Shown: positions 14,361-24,403, counted from the stretch's first letter. The stretch is 34,796 nt of DNA from Prevotella sp. (GCA_016285245.1 JAEEQH010000029.1:1-34796), one strand, 5' to 3'. The notes: generated by a model from the sequence alone, not told the origin. A program made the numbers and translations.

Positions 14361-16868
14361 TTAAGGTTTCGGCTCTGTCGCCTCTCCGTTTGGCTCGTCG
14401 GTTGTCGTCTTTTCTGAATTATTGTCCGTTTCTCTTGATTTCTGTCCAATGACGGAATTGCCCTCCTCGTCGAGCTCAACCTCCTGCTGCTCTATCTCGA
14501 AGGTAGCGAGGCTGTCGGTGGCGAGGCTGTCGCTGTCGCGGTAGCTGGGCACGTAGGTGCCTCCCTGGTACTCGCTGGCCTGGATGGAGGCGTCGCGCGG
14601 CGGTGCGAACTTCGTGCGATAGTGCTTGAAGGCCGGGTCGCTGAGGACGCTCTCGTAGAAGTAGCCGCAGATGGGCAGGGCGGTGCGTGAGCCCTGGCCG
14701 AGGGCACCGGTGCGGAAGTGTATGCTGCGGTACTCGCCGCCAACCCATGCGCCGCAGACGAGTCTGGGCGACACGCCGACGAACCAGGCGTCGGAGTGGT
14801 TGTTGGAGGTGCCGGTCTTGCCGCCGAACTCCGTGTCGGGGAAGTTGCGGACGTAGCCCCACAGGCTCATCGACGTGGCGCCGCGCTCCTGGAGGCCAGC
14901 CTTGAGCAGCTGTTGGACGAAGAACGCGCTGCGGTAGGGGACGGCCTGGCGTCCCTGCGTCGGGGCGTGGTAGATCTCCTTGCCATCGCGGTCGACGATG
15001 CGCTCCACAAGGACGGGCTCATGCATGAGGCCGTCGTCGATGATGGTGCTGTAGCTGTTGACAAGCTCCAGGAGGTTCACGTCGCTCGAGCCGAGGGCCA
15101 GCGCCGGCGTGGGGTCAAGGGGACTCTTGATGCCCATGGCCTGCGCGGTCTTGACAATGTTGGGGATGCCCACGCGTTGGCCGAGCTTGACGGCCACGGA
15201 GTTGATGCTCTGGGCGAAGGCAACGCGCAGCGGCATGGAGTCGCCGGTGAAGTATCCGTTAGCGTTGGTGGGGGCCCACGTCACCTCTTTCTTCTTCTTG
15301 GCATCGTAGACCTTCATGGCGAAGTAGGAGTCGCGGACGCGGTCGACGGGAGTCATGCCCTGGTTCATCGCCTCGGTGTAGACGAAGAGCTTGAACGTGG
15401 AGCCGGGCTGGCGCTGGGCGGTCACCTTGTCGTACTTCCACGAGTCGAAGCTGACGTCGCCCACCCATGCCTTGACGTGACCCGTCTGGGGCTCCATGGC
15501 CACGAAGCCACAGTGCATGAAGCGCACCATGTAGCGGATGGAGTCCATTGTCGACATCTCGCGCTCGATGGTGCCCTGCTCGTAGTCGAAGAGCTTCACG
15601 GGGTGGGGCAGGTTCATGTAGTAGTTGATGCTGTCCTCGTTGCCGCCGAACTTCTTCTCGAGAATCTTGTAGTAGGGCTGGCGCTTCGCGATGTCCTCGA
15701 TGAAACCGGCTATCTCGATGTGGCGCTCGTCCTGCCAGGGGTTGGTGTTGCCCCAGTGTGAGTTGAAGTTTTTCTGCACCTGCTTCATCTGCTTCACGGC
15801 GGCCTCCTCAGCATAGCGCTGCATACGGGTGTCGAGGGTGGTGTAGATCTTCAGACCTTCGGTGTAGTAGGCATAGGCGCCGTCCTCACCGTAGTACTCG
15901 CGGCACCACTGTTTCATCCAGTCGCCGACGGCCTCGCGGAAGTAGTTGGCCTCGCCGTCGTAGGCGTTCTCGACGCTGAAGTCAAGGTCGATGTCCAGCG
16001 CCTTCAGCGAGTCGCAGGCCTCTTGTGAGAGGTGTCCCTGGCGGCGCATGTTGTCGAGGACGACGTTACGGCGCTTCAGGGCGTTGTCGGGATGCAGGCG
16101 GGGGTTATAGTAGGTGGTGGCCTTGAGCATGCCGACGAGGATGGCGGCCTCCTCGGTCTTCAGCTCGCTGGGCTTCTTGCCGAAGTAGGTCTTTGCGGCG
16201 GTCTTGATGCCGAAGGCGTTGGAGCCGAAGTCGACGGTGTTGGCATACTGCGTGAGGATTTCCTGCTTCGAGAAGTGGTACTCCAGCTTGTAGGCCGTAA
16301 TCCACTCCTTGCTCTTCATGATGAGCATTTTTACGCCGGGAATGTTGCCGAGCAGCCCCGTAGAATATTCGGTACGCACGCGAAAGAGATTCTTCGCCAG
16401 CTGCTGGGTGATGGTCGATGCACCGCGGGCGTCGTGATGCAGCACGTAGTCCTTCAGAGCCGCACCGAAAGCCTGGTAGTCGATGCCGTGGTGGCTGTAG
16501 AAACGCTCGTCCTCGGTCGAGATGAGCGCCTGCCAGAAGACGGGAGCCACCTCGTCGTAGGTGACGGGCGTGCGGTTCTCGCTGAAGAACTTGCCAATCT
16601 GTTTGCCATCGGCACTGTAGATCTCGGAAGCCTGGGCGGGACGCTTGTTCTTGATGGTACTCATCGACGGCGACTTACCGAAGAGCCACAGCACGTTGTT
16701 GTCGACGGCGCCGAGGTAGAGGAAAAACAGCACGACGAGCGTGGCTATCGTGGAGAGCAGCTTCACCCACCACGGACGACCGCGGAAGAGTCCGATGTAC
16801 CACGAGCCGGCAACCTTGAAGGGTCGCCAGATATATCCTAAAAAGCTTGTTTTCTTGTCTTTATTCAT
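14361..16868 (-). CDS. Class A penicillin-binding protein (PBP1A-type transglycosylase/transpeptidase)
   Basis: 835 residues. A basic cytoplasmic tail is followed by one transmembrane segment (about 36-53, LLSTIATLVVLFFLYLGAV). The GT51 glycosyltransferase domain has Glu119 in STEDERFYSHHGID and GASTITQQLAKNLFR. The transpeptidase domain has Ser490 and Lys493 in PGSTFK, SIN in AQSINSVAV, and Lys684 in GGKTGTSNN. It would polymerise lipid II and cross-link peptidoglycan in the periplasm. The C-terminal 90 residues are acidic, low-complexity and probably disordered. Its ATG lies 8 bases inside the end of miaA (ATGAATAA), so translation is coupled; it is the last gene of the lpxD-lpxC/fabZ-lpxA-miaA-PBP run. 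Confidence 0.95.
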   Translation of the reverse strand: MNKDKKTSFLGYIWRPFKVAGSWYIGLFRGRPWWVKLLSTIATLVVLFFLYLGAVDNNVLWLFGKSPSMSTIKNKRPAQASEIYSADGKQIGKFFSENRTPVTYDEVAPVFWQALISTEDERFYSHHGIDYQAFGAALKDYVLHHDARGASTITQQLAKNLFRVRTEYSTGLLGNIPGVKMLIMKSKEWITAYKLEYHFSKQEILTQYANTVDFGSNAFGIKTAAKTYFGKKPSELKTEEAAILVGMLKATTYYNPRLHPDNALKRRNVVLDNMRRQGHLSQEACDSLKALDIDLDFSVENAYDGEANYFREAVGDWMKQWCREYYGEDGAYAYYTEGLKIYTTLDTRMQRYAEEAAVKQMKQVQKNFNSHWGNTNPWQDERHIEIAGFIEDIAKRQPYYKILEKKFGGNEDSINYYMNLPHPVKLFDYEQGTIEREMSTMDSIRYMVRFMHCGFVAMEPQTGHVKAWVGDVSFDSWKYDKVTAQRQPGSTFKLFVYTEAMNQGMTPVDRVRDSYFAMKVYDAKKKKEVTWAPTNANGYFTGDSMPLRVAFAQSINSVAVKLGQRVGIPNIVKTAQAMGIKSPLDPTPALALGSSDVNLLELVNSYSTIIDDGLMHEPVLVERIVDRDGKEIYHAPTQGRQAVPYRSAFFVQQLLKAGLQERGATSMSLWGYVRNFPDTEFGGKTGTSNNHSDAWFVGVSPRLVCGAWVGGEYRSIHFRTGALGQGSRTALPICGYFYESVLSDPAFKHYRTKFAPPRDASIQASEYQGGTYVPSYRDSDSLATDSLATFEIEQQEVELDEEGNSVIGQKSRETDNNSEKTTTDEPNGEATEPKP

Positions 16869-17760
16869 AGTGCTTGATGTAATTCATCATATCTTGTAAG
16901 GCATCGGGATGGAACCACGTCATCCGCTCGTCACGCTTGAACCACGTCAGCTGCTTGCGGGCGTAGCGGCGTGTGTTGCCCTTGATGCGCTCCACGGCCT
17001 CGTCGAGTGACCACTGACCGTCGAGGTAGCTGAACAGCTCCTTGTAGCCCACGGTGTTCAGCGCGTTCTCGTGGCGGTAGGGTAGGAGGCACTTCACCTC
17101 GTCGAGAAGGCCTGCGGACATCATCGCGTCGACACGGTGGTTAATGCGCCCGTACAGCTCCTCGCGTTCACAGTTCAAACCTATCTTGACAACCGTAAAG
17201 GGCCGTTCCTTTCTGGTGGCCGTACGGAACGAGGTGTAGGTCTTGCCTGTCATCAGGCATATCTCCAGGGCGTGGACGACACGGCGTGGATTCTGGCGGT
17301 CTACGATGGCCCAGTGCTCGGGGTCGAGCCGATGCAGCTCCTCGACCAGGCTCTCCAGTCCTTCGTCGGCCAGTCGTCGCTTCAGCAGCGTGCGCGTGGC
17401 CTCGTCGACGGTGGGGATGTCGTCGATGCCGTTGCAGACAGCATCGATATACATCATCGAGCCACCGGAGAGCAGGGCGTAGTCGCTGTCGCGGAAGAGG
17501 GTGGTGAGCAGTGCCATCACGTCTTGCTCGTACATCGACGCGCTGTAGTAGTCGCCTATGCTGAGTGTGCCCACGAAGTGGTGCGTGACCTGTGCCATCT
17601 GCTCCTCGGTGGGAGCGGCCGTTCCAATCTTCAGTTCGCGGAACAACTGGCGGGAGTCGGCATTGATGACCGGTATGCCGAACTGCCGGGCCACGTGAAG
17701 GCAGGCTTCTGTCTTACCTACTGCCGTTGGCCCCGTGATAACAATCAGCTTCTTTCCCAT
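16861..17760 (-). CDS. miaA: tRNA dimethylallyltransferase
   Basis: 299 residues starting MGKKLIVITGPTAVGKTEACLHVARQFG (P-loop GPTAVGKT), then NADSRQLFRELKIGTAAPT, GGSMMYIDAVCNGID and the C-terminal RYARKQLTWFKRD. MiaA adds a dimethylallyl group to A37 of tRNAs reading UNN codons. The start at 17760 is chosen because it opens directly with the conserved strand and P-loop; codons further upstream overlap lpxA and encode unrelated sequence. It lies 13 bases after lpxA and overlaps the PBP start by 8 bases. Confidence 0.96.
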   Translation of the reverse strand: MGKKLIVITGPTAVGKTEACLHVARQFGIPVINADSRQLFRELKIGTAAPTEEQMAQVTHHFVGTLSIGDYYSASMYEQDVMALLTTLFRDSDYALLSGGSMMYIDAVCNGIDDIPTVDEATRTLLKRRLADEGLESLVEELHRLDPEHWAIVDRQNPRRVVHALEICLMTGKTYTSFRTATRKERPFTVVKIGLNCEREELYGRINHRVDAMMSAGLLDEVKCLLPYRHENALNTVGYKELFSYLDGQWSLDEAVERIKGNTRRYARKQLTWFKRDERMTWFHPDALQDMMNYIKHYE

Positions 17761-17773
17761 TGTACATTGTCCA

Positions 17774-18544
17774 TCACCGAACGACTCCGCGCTTGGACGA
17801 CTCGATGAACGAACAGATGTACTCCACCTCCTTGGAGTCGGGGTACTTGGCGCGGGCCTCGGCAACACCCTCCTTGATCATACCCTTCGAGTAGATGATG
17901 CGGTAGGCGTCGTGGATGGCCTCGATGGTCTCGTTGGGGAACCCACGGCGGCGCAGACCCACGAGGTTCACGCCGGCATAGCGGATGGGCTCCTTGCCGA
18001 CGATGACGTAGGGCGGAATGTCCATGGAAGTACGGGAGCCGCCCTGGAACATAATGTAGCTACCCACACGGCAAAACTGGTGGATGAGGCAGGTGGCCGA
18101 GATGATGGCAAAGTCGTCGACCTCCACCTCGCCGGCAAACTTCGTGGAGTTGCCGATGATGCAGCCGTTGCCGATGACGCAGTCGTGAGCCACGTGCATA
18201 TTCTCCATCAGCAGGTTGCCGCTGCCAACGACGGTCTTGCCTCTCGACGCGGTGCCGCGGCTAATGGTGACGTTCTCGCGGATGGAGTTGTTGTCACCAA
18301 TCTCGCACGTCGTCTCCTCGCCCTGGAACTTCAGGTCCTGTGGCTTCGTCGAGATGGAGGCGCCGGGGAAAAACTCGTTACCATTGCCGATGCGGGCACC
18401 GAAGTGCACCGTCACGTTGTTCAGGAACTTGTTGTTGTCGCCGATGACGACATTCTTGTCGATGACACAGAACGGGCCGATGATGTTGTTGTCGCCCAGT
18501 TTTGCCTCGGGGTCAACGACGGCTAAGGGATGTATCTGATTCAT
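17774..18544 (-). CDS. lpxA: Acyl-ACP--UDP-N-acetylglucosamine O-acyltransferase
   Basis: 256 residues of left-handed beta-helix hexapeptide repeats (MNQIHPLAVVDPEAKLGDNNIIGPFCVID...), with His120 in MHVAHDCVIGNG as the expected catalytic base and a helical C-terminal domain (NLVGLRRRGFPNETIEAIHDAYR, typical of LpxA). It catalyses the first step of lipid A synthesis, O-acylation of UDP-GlcNAc. Length matches the family. It follows lpxC/fabZ by 24 bases. Confidence 0.97.
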   Translation of the reverse strand: MNQIHPLAVVDPEAKLGDNNIIGPFCVIDKNVVIGDNNKFLNNVTVHFGARIGNGNEFFPGASISTKPQDLKFQGEETTCEIGDNNSIRENVTISRGTASRGKTVVGSGNLLMENMHVAHDCVIGNGCIIGNSTKFAGEVEVDDFAIISATCLIHQFCRVGSYIMFQGGSRTSMDIPPYVIVGKEPIRYAGVNLVGLRRRGFPNETIEAIHDAYRIIYSKGMIKEGVAEARAKYPDSKEVEYICSFIESSKRGVVR

Positions 18545-18568
18545 AAGCGTTATTTCGTTATGACGAAG

Positions 18569-19954
18569 TTATTTATTTTTCACGATCTGTGCTGTGAATG
18601 TGGCTTCGGCAACAACCTGATCGCCGACGAAGATGTAACCCTGCATCGAGGAGATGCCATGACGCAGCGGCGCCAGCAGGTCGACCTTGAAGATCAGCGT
18701 GTCGCCGGGGACAACCTTCTGGCGGAACTTCACGTCGTTGATTTTCATGAAGTACGTCGACCAGCGCTCAGGCTCCTCGAGGGTGTTGAGCACCAGCAGA
18801 CCGCCACACTGCGCCATTGCCTCGATCATCAGCACGCCAGGCATGACGGGCTCCTGGGGGAAGTGCCCCTGGAAGAACGGCTCGTTGGAGGTGACGTTCT
18901 TGACGCCGACGATGCTCGTGGCACCGAGGGCTACAACCTTGTCGACCAGCTGCATGGGGTAGCGGTGAGGCAGCAGCTCGCGGATGCGGTTGACATCCAT
19001 CACCGGCTCCTCATTGGGATCGTAGACGGGAGCCTGGATCTCGTGCTTGCGGATCTCACGGCGCATCTGGCGTGCAAACTTGTTGTTGATGGTGTGACCG
19101 GGACGGGTGGCGATGATACGGCCCTTGATGGGCTTGCCGATGAGCGCCATGTCGCCGATGATGTCGAGCAGCTTGTGGCGCGTACACTCATTCTCCCACT
19201 GTAGGGGCTTGTGCTGGATATAGCCCAGGTCGGTGGCATCGCGGTGCTCGACGTGGAGCATATCGGCCAGCATGTCGAGACGCTCCTGGGTGGTCTGGCG
19301 CTCGTAGATGACGATGGCGTTGTCGAGGTCGCCGCCCTTGATGAGGTTTGCCTGCAGCAGTGGCTCGATGTCGCGGACGAAGACAAACGTACGGGCGCTG
19401 GCAATCTCGTCGGCGTACTTGCTGGGGCTGTCGAGGGTGGCAAACTGCGAGTTGATGAACTTCGACTCGAAGGAGCACATCGCTGTAATGGAGAACTCGT
19501 CGTCGGGTAGGATGGTGATACACGAACCGCTGGCATCGTCCTTCACCTCGATCTTTTTGCGGATGACATACCAATCCTTAGGGGCGTTCTGCTCCTCGAT
19601 GCCCACCTCACGGATCTTGTCGACATACTGGATGGCAGAGCCGTCAAGGATCGGGAACTCCGGGCCGTTGACCTGTATCAGACAGTTGTCGATGCCCAGG
19701 GCATAGAGTGCCGACAGGCCGTGCTCGACGGTAGACACGCGGAGGTCGTTGCTCTTGCCGAGGACCGTGCCGCGCTGGGTGTCGATGACATTCTCGGCGA
19801 TGGCGTCGATGACGGGCATACCGTCGAGGTCGATACGCTGTATCTTGTAGCCGTGGTTCTCAGGGGCGGGGTTGAAGGTCACCGTCAGGCTGAGTCCTGT
19901 ATGCAGGCCTTTTCCGCAGAGGGAGAAGCTACCTTTGAGTGTTTTCTGTTTCAT
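18569..19954 (-). CDS. lpxC/fabZ: Bifunctional LpxC deacetylase/FabZ dehydratase fusion
   Basis: 461 residues. The first about 305 are LpxC (UDP-3-O-acyl-GlcNAc deacetylase): Glu77 and His78 in VSTVEHGLSALYALG, His260 and Asp264 in RHKLLDIIGD (zinc ligands), and His287 in RPGHTINN. The last about 150 are FabZ (3-hydroxyacyl-ACP dehydratase): His330 in LLPHRYPMQLVDKV, GHFPQEPVMPGVL and Glu378 in MIEAMAQCGG. Fusion of these two is a known hallmark of Bacteroidetes and links lipid A commitment with fatty-acid elongation in one polypeptide. It sits between lpxD and lpxA in the same operon. Confidence 0.97.
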   Translation of the reverse strand: MKQKTLKGSFSLCGKGLHTGLSLTVTFNPAPENHGYKIQRIDLDGMPVIDAIAENVIDTQRGTVLGKSNDLRVSTVEHGLSALYALGIDNCLIQVNGPEFPILDGSAIQYVDKIREVGIEEQNAPKDWYVIRKKIEVKDDASGSCITILPDDEFSITAMCSFESKFINSQFATLDSPSKYADEIASARTFVFVRDIEPLLQANLIKGGDLDNAIVIYERQTTQERLDMLADMLHVEHRDATDLGYIQHKPLQWENECTRHKLLDIIGDMALIGKPIKGRIIATRPGHTINNKFARQMRREIRKHEIQAPVYDPNEEPVMDVNRIRELLPHRYPMQLVDKVVALGATSIVGVKNVTSNEPFFQGHFPQEPVMPGVLMIEAMAQCGGLLVLNTLEEPERWSTYFMKINDVKFRQKVVPGDTLIFKVDLLAPLRHGISSMQGYIFVGDQVVAEATFTAQIVKNK

Positions 19955-19974
19955 CTTGTTATGGTACTGTTTAA

Positions 19975-20016
19975 CGATGTACAGTGTACAATTTTCGATG
20001 TACAGTGTACGATTTG
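19975..20016. repeat. Two 21-bp repeats made of TGTACA heptamers between lpxC/fabZ and lpxD
   Basis: CGATGTACAGTGTAC occurs at 19975-19989 and 19996-20010, exactly 21 bases apart. The array reads as heptads TGTACAG, TGTACAA, TTTTCGA, TGTACAG, TGTACGA. It fills most of the 66-base gap inside the operon. Confidence 0.8.
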
Positions 20017-20020
20017 TGAT

Positions 20021-21010
20021 TTATTTCTCGATTTGGGCTTTCAGGGCGTCTAACTCCCTGCGTAGGGCGTAGACCTCGCGGTACATATCGGGCAGCTTGG
20101 CGTCAATGGCACGGGCCTTGAAGTACATCTTCGGGTTGACGGCGGGCGAACCGATGAGCGACTCGCCGTTGCCCTTGGTGTTGCTGATGACGCCACACTG
20201 TGCACCGACAAACGTCTTGTCGGCCACGTGGATGTGCCCGGAGAAGCCTGCCTGGCCGCCAACCATACACCACGCACCAATCTTCGTGCTGCCGGCCATG
20301 CCTGCCTGCGCTGACATCACCGTGTTCTCACCGATCTCGCAGTTGTGGGCCACCTGGATGAGGTTGTCGAGCTTGACACCCTGGTGGATGACGGTCTGTC
20401 CCATCGTGGAACGGTCGATACAGGTGTTGGCACCAATCTCCACGTTGTCCTCGATGACGACGATGCCTATCTGGGGAATCTTCTCGTAGCCATCCTGGTT
20501 GGGGGCGAAACCGAAGCCGTCGGCACCGATGACACTACCGGCGTGGATGGTGACATTCTTGCCGATGCGGCAGCCCTCGTAGATGCAGACATGGGGGAAG
20601 ATGCGGCTGCCGTCGCCAATCTTCACGTTGTCGCCGATGTATGCAAACGGGGCGATGTAGACGTCCTTGCCAATCTCGGCTGTGGAAGAGACGAAGGCCA
20701 GCGGGTCGACACCCGTCTTCTTGGGTTTCATCGACTCGTAGAGCTGCAGCAGGTGGGCCACGCTCTCATAGGCGTTCTTCACACGGATGAGGGTGGCCGA
20801 TACCGGTTTCTCCAACACCACGTCCTCGTTGAGGAGGACAATGGTCGACTTCGTCTCGTAGATATAGTGAAGATACTTGGGGTTTGACAGGAACGAGATG
20901 GCTCCCTCTGCACCTTCCTCAATCTTGGCGAAAGTGTGAATGGCGGCATTCTCGTTGCCCTCTACACGCCCCTGAACGAATTCTGCAATCTGTTTCGCTG
21001 TAAATTCCAT
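20021..21010 (-). CDS. lpxD: UDP-3-O-(3-hydroxyacyl)glucosamine N-acyltransferase
   Basis: 329 residues: an N-terminal uridine-binding domain ([19 protein letters not shown]...[10 protein letters not shown]), a hexapeptide beta-helix with His222 in [12 protein letters not shown] as the catalytic base, and a C-terminal helix ([20 protein letters not shown]). It catalyses the third step of lipid A synthesis in the cytoplasm. First gene of the operon lpxD-lpxC/fabZ-lpxA-miaA-PBP, with a promoter about 64 bases upstream. Confidence 0.97.
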   Translation of the reverse strand: MEFTAKQIAEFVQGRVEGNENAAIHTFAKIEEGAEGAISFLSNPKYLHYIYETKSTIVLLNEDVVLEKPVSATLIRVKNAYESVAHLLQLYESMKPKKTGVDPLAFVSSTAEIGKDVYIAPFAYIGDNVKIGDGSRIFPHVCIYEGCRIGKNVTIHAGSVIGADGFGFAPNQDGYEKIPQIGIVVIEDNVEIGANTCIDRSTMGQTVIHQGVKLDNLIQVAHNCEIGENTVMSAQAGMAGSTKIGAWCMVGGQAGFSGHIHVADKTFVGAQCGVISNTKGNGESLIGSPAVNPKMYFKARAIDAKLPDMYREVYALRRELDALKAQIEK

Positions 21011-21073
21011 GTGTGTACTGTTTTGGATGTACGATGTGATACTCTTTCAGAGTACCGATATGCTATTTGGCTG

Positions 21074-21081
21074 CAAAGATA
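21074..21081 (-). promoter_or_regulatory. -7 box of the lpxD operon promoter
   Basis: Minus-strand TATCTTTG, exact to TAnnTTTG. A second match, TACCTTTG, lies at 21115-21108 inside the 3' end of the HD gene. Neither has a convincing -33 TTTG. The leader would include a TACTCT-GAA-AGAGTA hairpin (21054-21040). Confidence 0.5.
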
Positions 21082-21082
21082 G

Positions 21083-22315
21083 TTAAAAATCTTCTAATCG
21101 CTGATAACAAAGGTAATATTTTCTTATTTTTTTAGAAAGCAACTGAACATTTAGCAATTCAGAGGCCTCGGAGACATCCTTGATGGTGCCGTCCTTATAG
21201 AGCACGGCAATGCTGTCGTCGTCGACTTTATACATGTCCTTCTGGATGGTGTTCACACTCATCATGTAGTGGCGGGCGTCCTCAACACCAATGCCCATGG
21301 CCCCGGCAATCGTCTGGGCTGTCTTGGCGATATACTCCTCAGTAACAGGCGCTTCGCTGACTTCGACATGGAAGATGTGACGGTCGAGCATGTCGCAGGC
21401 CAACGTCGACAGAATCTTGTCGTCATCGTGCCGCCACGCTTTCATGGCACTCCAGATGTCGGAGTCGTCGAGCTCTTCGTACATCAGCAGGGCATCGTCG
21501 TGATGGTGGAACCAGTCGGCATCGACGTCGTTGTGGAGAAAGTAGGCGAGGGCGGGGGAGGCAAACACTTCGTGGCCTTGTTTGGTGAGGTGTTTGGCAC
21601 GGCGCAACACATTGACGAGCACCTTCTCACAGGCCACAGTGGTCTTGTGAAGATAGACCTGCCAGTACATTAGACGGCGTGTGGTAAGGTAGTTCTCCAA
21701 GGAGTAGATGCCTTTATGTTCTACTACAAGGGAATCGTCTATCACATTGAGCATCTTGATGATACGTGCAGAACCGATATTTCCTTCGGTGACGCCGGTA
21801 TAGAACGAGTCACGGCGCAGATAGTCCAGTCGGTCCATATCGAGTTGGCTGGAGATGAGCTGGTGGAGGAACCGTTTGGGGTATTCGTCCTTGAAGATGC
21901 TGATGGCCAGATTCAGCTGTCCGTTCATGTCGCGGTTGATCTGTTCCATCATCATGAGCGACAGGTCTTCATGGGAGATGCCGCTGATAAGCGTGTTCTC
22001 GAGGACGTGGGAGAACGGGCCGTGGCCGATGTCGTGCATCAGAATAGCGGCCTGGACTGCCTCGGCTTCGCTATCGAAGATGAATTGTCCCTTCTGCTGC
22101 AACGAGAGGACGGCTTCACTCATCAGGTGGAAAGCCCCGAGGGAGTGCTGGAACCGCGTGTGACGGGCACCGGGATAGACGACGGAGGCCAAGCCTAACT
22201 GGCTGATGCGGTTCAGTCGCTGGAACAGCGGGTGCTTGACAATGTCGAGGAGCACGCCGCGTGGAATCCTGATAAACCCGAAGACGGGGTCGTTGATGAT
22301 CTTGGGATCGTTCAC
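21083..22315 (-). CDS. HD-domain phosphohydrolase, dGTPase/YdhJ-like
   Basis: About 410 residues if started at the GTG at 22315 (VNDPKIINDPVFGFIRIP), where relatives normally begin. An in-frame ATG at 22441 would overlap pyrF by over 90 bases and add 42 unrelated residues. The metal-binding HD pattern is visible: RHTRFQHSLG, His94-Asp95 in AAILMHDIGHGPFSHVLE, then DLSLMMMEQ and DMDRLDYLRRDSF. Members hydrolyse phosphorylated small molecules such as nucleotides; the substrate here is unknown. It lies 34 bases after pyrF, so it is probably the last gene of prfA-pyrF-HD. Confidence 0.85.
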   Translation of the reverse strand: MNDPKIINDPVFGFIRIPRGVLLDIVKHPLFQRLNRISQLGLASVVYPGARHTRFQHSLGAFHLMSEAVLSLQQKGQFIFDSEAEAVQAAILMHDIGHGPFSHVLENTLISGISHEDLSLMMMEQINRDMNGQLNLAISIFKDEYPKRFLHQLISSQLDMDRLDYLRRDSFYTGVTEGNIGSARIIKMLNVIDDSLVVEHKGIYSLENYLTTRRLMYWQVYLHKTTVACEKVLVNVLRRAKHLTKQGHEVFASPALAYFLHNDVDADWFHHHDDALLMYEELDDSDIWSAMKAWRHDDDKILSTLACDMLDRHIFHVEVSEAPVTEEYIAKTAQTIAGAMGIGVEDARHYMMSVNTIQKDMYKVDDDSIAVLYKDGTIKDVSEASELLNVQLLSKKIRKYYLCYQRLEDF

Positions 22316-22349
22316 CTTCTTTGACTTTCGTTTAGTTGGAAGCAGTCCT

Positions 22350-23180
22350 TCAAACGAGACCGACTTTTTCCAGCTCTGCGGCCATCTGCTCCTGCAGCTC
22401 ACGGGCTTTCTGGCCTGCCACCTCAGCAAAGTCCTCATCATTGGAGGCGTAGATGATGCCGCGGCTGGAGTTCACCAGCAGACCACAGTCCTTCGTCATG
22501 CCGTACTTGCAGACTTCTTCAAGGCTGCCGCCCTGGGCACCGACGCCGGGAACGAGCAGGAAGTGGTTAGGAACAATCTTGCGGATGTCCTCGAACATCT
22601 GCCCTTGAGTGGCACCTACGACATACATCATCTGCTCGTCATTAGCCCACTGCTGGCTCTTCTTGAGGACTTTCTCAAACAGACGCTCACCATCGGGTGA
22701 CTCAGTCAGCTGGAAGTCGTGGCTACCTTTGTTCGACGTCAGCGCCAATAGGATAACCCACTTGCCCTCGTAGCCGAGGAAGGGTGTTACGGAGTCTTCA
22801 CCCATGTAAGGGGCAACGGTCAGCGAGTCGACGTCGTACTCCTCGAAGAACGTACGGGCATACATGGCGCTGGTGTTGCCGATGTCGCCACGCTTGGCGT
22901 CGGCGATGATGAAGTGGTTGGGGTAGCTCTGCTTCAGGTACTTGATCGTCTTCTCGAAGGCCACAAGTCCCTTCACGCCAAAAGCCTCATAGAAAGCGAG
23001 GTTCGGCTTGTAAGACACGCAAAAGGGCGCCGTGGCGTCGATAATCGCCTTATTAAAGGCGAAGATGGGGTCTTCTTCCGCCAGCAGGTGCTGTGGAATC
23101 TTCTTCAGGTCGGTATCCAGTCCTACGCAGAGGAACGACTGCTTCTCCCGGATTTGCTGTATCAGTTCTTGTCTGTTCAT
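22350..23180 (-). CDS. pyrF: Orotidine 5'-phosphate decarboxylase
   Basis: 276 residues from the ATG at 23180 ([22 protein letters not shown]). A TTG four codons earlier is possible but less likely. It is the longer PyrF type (OMPdecase family 2): [12 protein letters not shown], the catalytic [14 protein letters not shown] (Lys and Asp residues), [11 protein letters not shown] and [11 protein letters not shown]. It catalyses the last step of UMP synthesis. It lies 33 bases after prfA. Confidence 0.96.
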   Translation of the reverse strand: MNRQELIQQIREKQSFLCVGLDTDLKKIPQHLLAEEDPIFAFNKAIIDATAPFCVSYKPNLAFYEAFGVKGLVAFEKTIKYLKQSYPNHFIIADAKRGDIGNTSAMYARTFFEEYDVDSLTVAPYMGEDSVTPFLGYEGKWVILLALTSNKGSHDFQLTESPDGERLFEKVLKKSQQWANDEQMMYVVGATQGQMFEDIRKIVPNHFLLVPGVGAQGGSLEEVCKYGMTKDCGLLVNSSRGIIYASNDEDFAEVAGQKARELQEQMAAELEKVGLV

Positions 23181-23213
23181 CGTTTTGTCCAATCTTCTTT
23201 TATGTCACTAAAC

Positions 23214-24329
23214 TTATAATTCTGATTCCTTCATGCGCTCTGCGTTCTCGGCAACGGTCAGGGCGTCAATCATCGGCTGGATGTCACCGCCGAGGAAGCC
23301 CTGCAGGTCGTGGGTGGTGTAGCCGATGCGGTGGTCGGTGACGCGACCTTGCGGGAAGTTGTAAGTGCGGATTTTTGCGGAGCGGTCGCCGGTGGAGACG
23401 AGGCTCTTACGGCGTGAGGCGATGTCGTCCATATACTTCTGGTGCTCCTTGTCGTAGATGAACGTGTAGAGACGCGAGAGGGCACGCTCCTTGTTCTTCG
23501 GCTGATCGCGCGTCTCGGTACACTCAATGAGGATTTCCTCCGTTTCGCCGGTATTGGGGTTCTTCCACATGTAGCGCAGGCGGACGCCGGACTCCACCTT
23601 GTTGACGTTCTGGCCACCGGCACCGCTGCTTCGGAAGGTGTCCCACTTGATTTCGCCCTCGTTGACGTGAACCTCAAACTTGTCGGCCTCGGGCAGTACG
23701 GCCACCGTCGCAGCAGAGGTGTGCATACGTCCCTGAGTCTCGGTAGCCGGCACACGCTGGACGCGATGCACGCCCGACTCATACTTCAGCGTGCCATAGA
23801 CGTCGGCACCGCTGACGGCAAAGTCTATCTCCTTGAAACCGCCGACGGCACCTTCGCTGACGCTCGTGATGGAGAGCGTCCAGCCCTTGGAGTCGCAGAA
23901 GCTCTTGTACATCTTGAACAGGTCGCCGGCAAACAGCGCGGCCTCGTCGCCGCCAGTGCCGGCACGAATCTCCATCTGTACGTTCTTCGCGTCCTCGGGG
24001 TCTTTCGGGATGAGGGCAATCTTGATCTCTTCCTCCAACTTTGGCTGCAGTTCTTCGTTGGCGGCCAGCTCCTCGCGGGCCATCTCTTTCATCTCTGCAT
24101 CGGTCTCGTTGGCCAGTATGTCCTTGGCCTCCTTGATGCTGTTCAGACAGGCGATGTAGCGCTTACGGGCGTCCATGATGTCGCCCAGGTCCTTATACTC
24201 TTTCGTGAGCTTTACAAAACGCTGCTGGTCGGCTATCACGTCGGGGTCGGTAATCAGTGTGGAAACCTCCTCGAAACGTGCCTCCAGACCGTCGAGCTTT
24301 TGCAAAATACTGTTGGTTGTCTCTGCCAT
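23214..24329 (-). CDS. prfA: Peptide chain release factor 1
   Basis: 371 residues from MAETTNSILQKLDGLEARFEE at 24329; codons upstream would cross the promoter. The stop-codon-reading tripeptide PAT is in RVPATETQGRMH, marking RF1 (UAA/UAG) rather than RF2, and the catalytic GGQ is in RSSGAGGQNVNKVESGVRL. It releases finished peptides on the ribosome. Head of prfA-pyrF-HD with its own promoter. Confidence 0.97.
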   Translation of the reverse strand: MAETTNSILQKLDGLEARFEEVSTLITDPDVIADQQRFVKLTKEYKDLGDIMDARKRYIACLNSIKEAKDILANETDAEMKEMAREELAANEELQPKLEEEIKIALIPKDPEDAKNVQMEIRAGTGGDEAALFAGDLFKMYKSFCDSKGWTLSITSVSEGAVGGFKEIDFAVSGADVYGTLKYESGVHRVQRVPATETQGRMHTSAATVAVLPEADKFEVHVNEGEIKWDTFRSSGAGGQNVNKVESGVRLRYMWKNPNTGETEEILIECTETRDQPKNKERALSRLYTFIYDKEHQKYMDDIASRRKSLVSTGDRSAKIRTYNFPQGRVTDHRIGYTTHDLQGFLGGDIQPMIDALTVAENAERMKESEL

Positions 24330-24358
24330 TCTTATTATCCTTTGTTTCTTTTTGGCTG

Positions 24359-24390
24359 CAAAGGTACAAATAAGTGAGCGAAAAACCAAA
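24359..24390 (-). promoter_or_regulatory. Promoter of prfA-pyrF-HD
   Basis: Minus-strand TTTG (24390-24387), a 20-base gap, TACCTTTG (24366-24359). It starts 14 bases past the xseB stop; the leader is about 25 bases. Confidence 0.75.
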
Positions 24391-24403
24391 TACTATTCGA
24401 CTT

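Noticed and set aside
17761..17868. Longer miaA with 36 extra N-terminal residues
   Set aside because: The extra stretch is Pro/Arg/Ser-rich and antisense-like to the lpxA end; the conserved sequence begins at the ATG at 17760.
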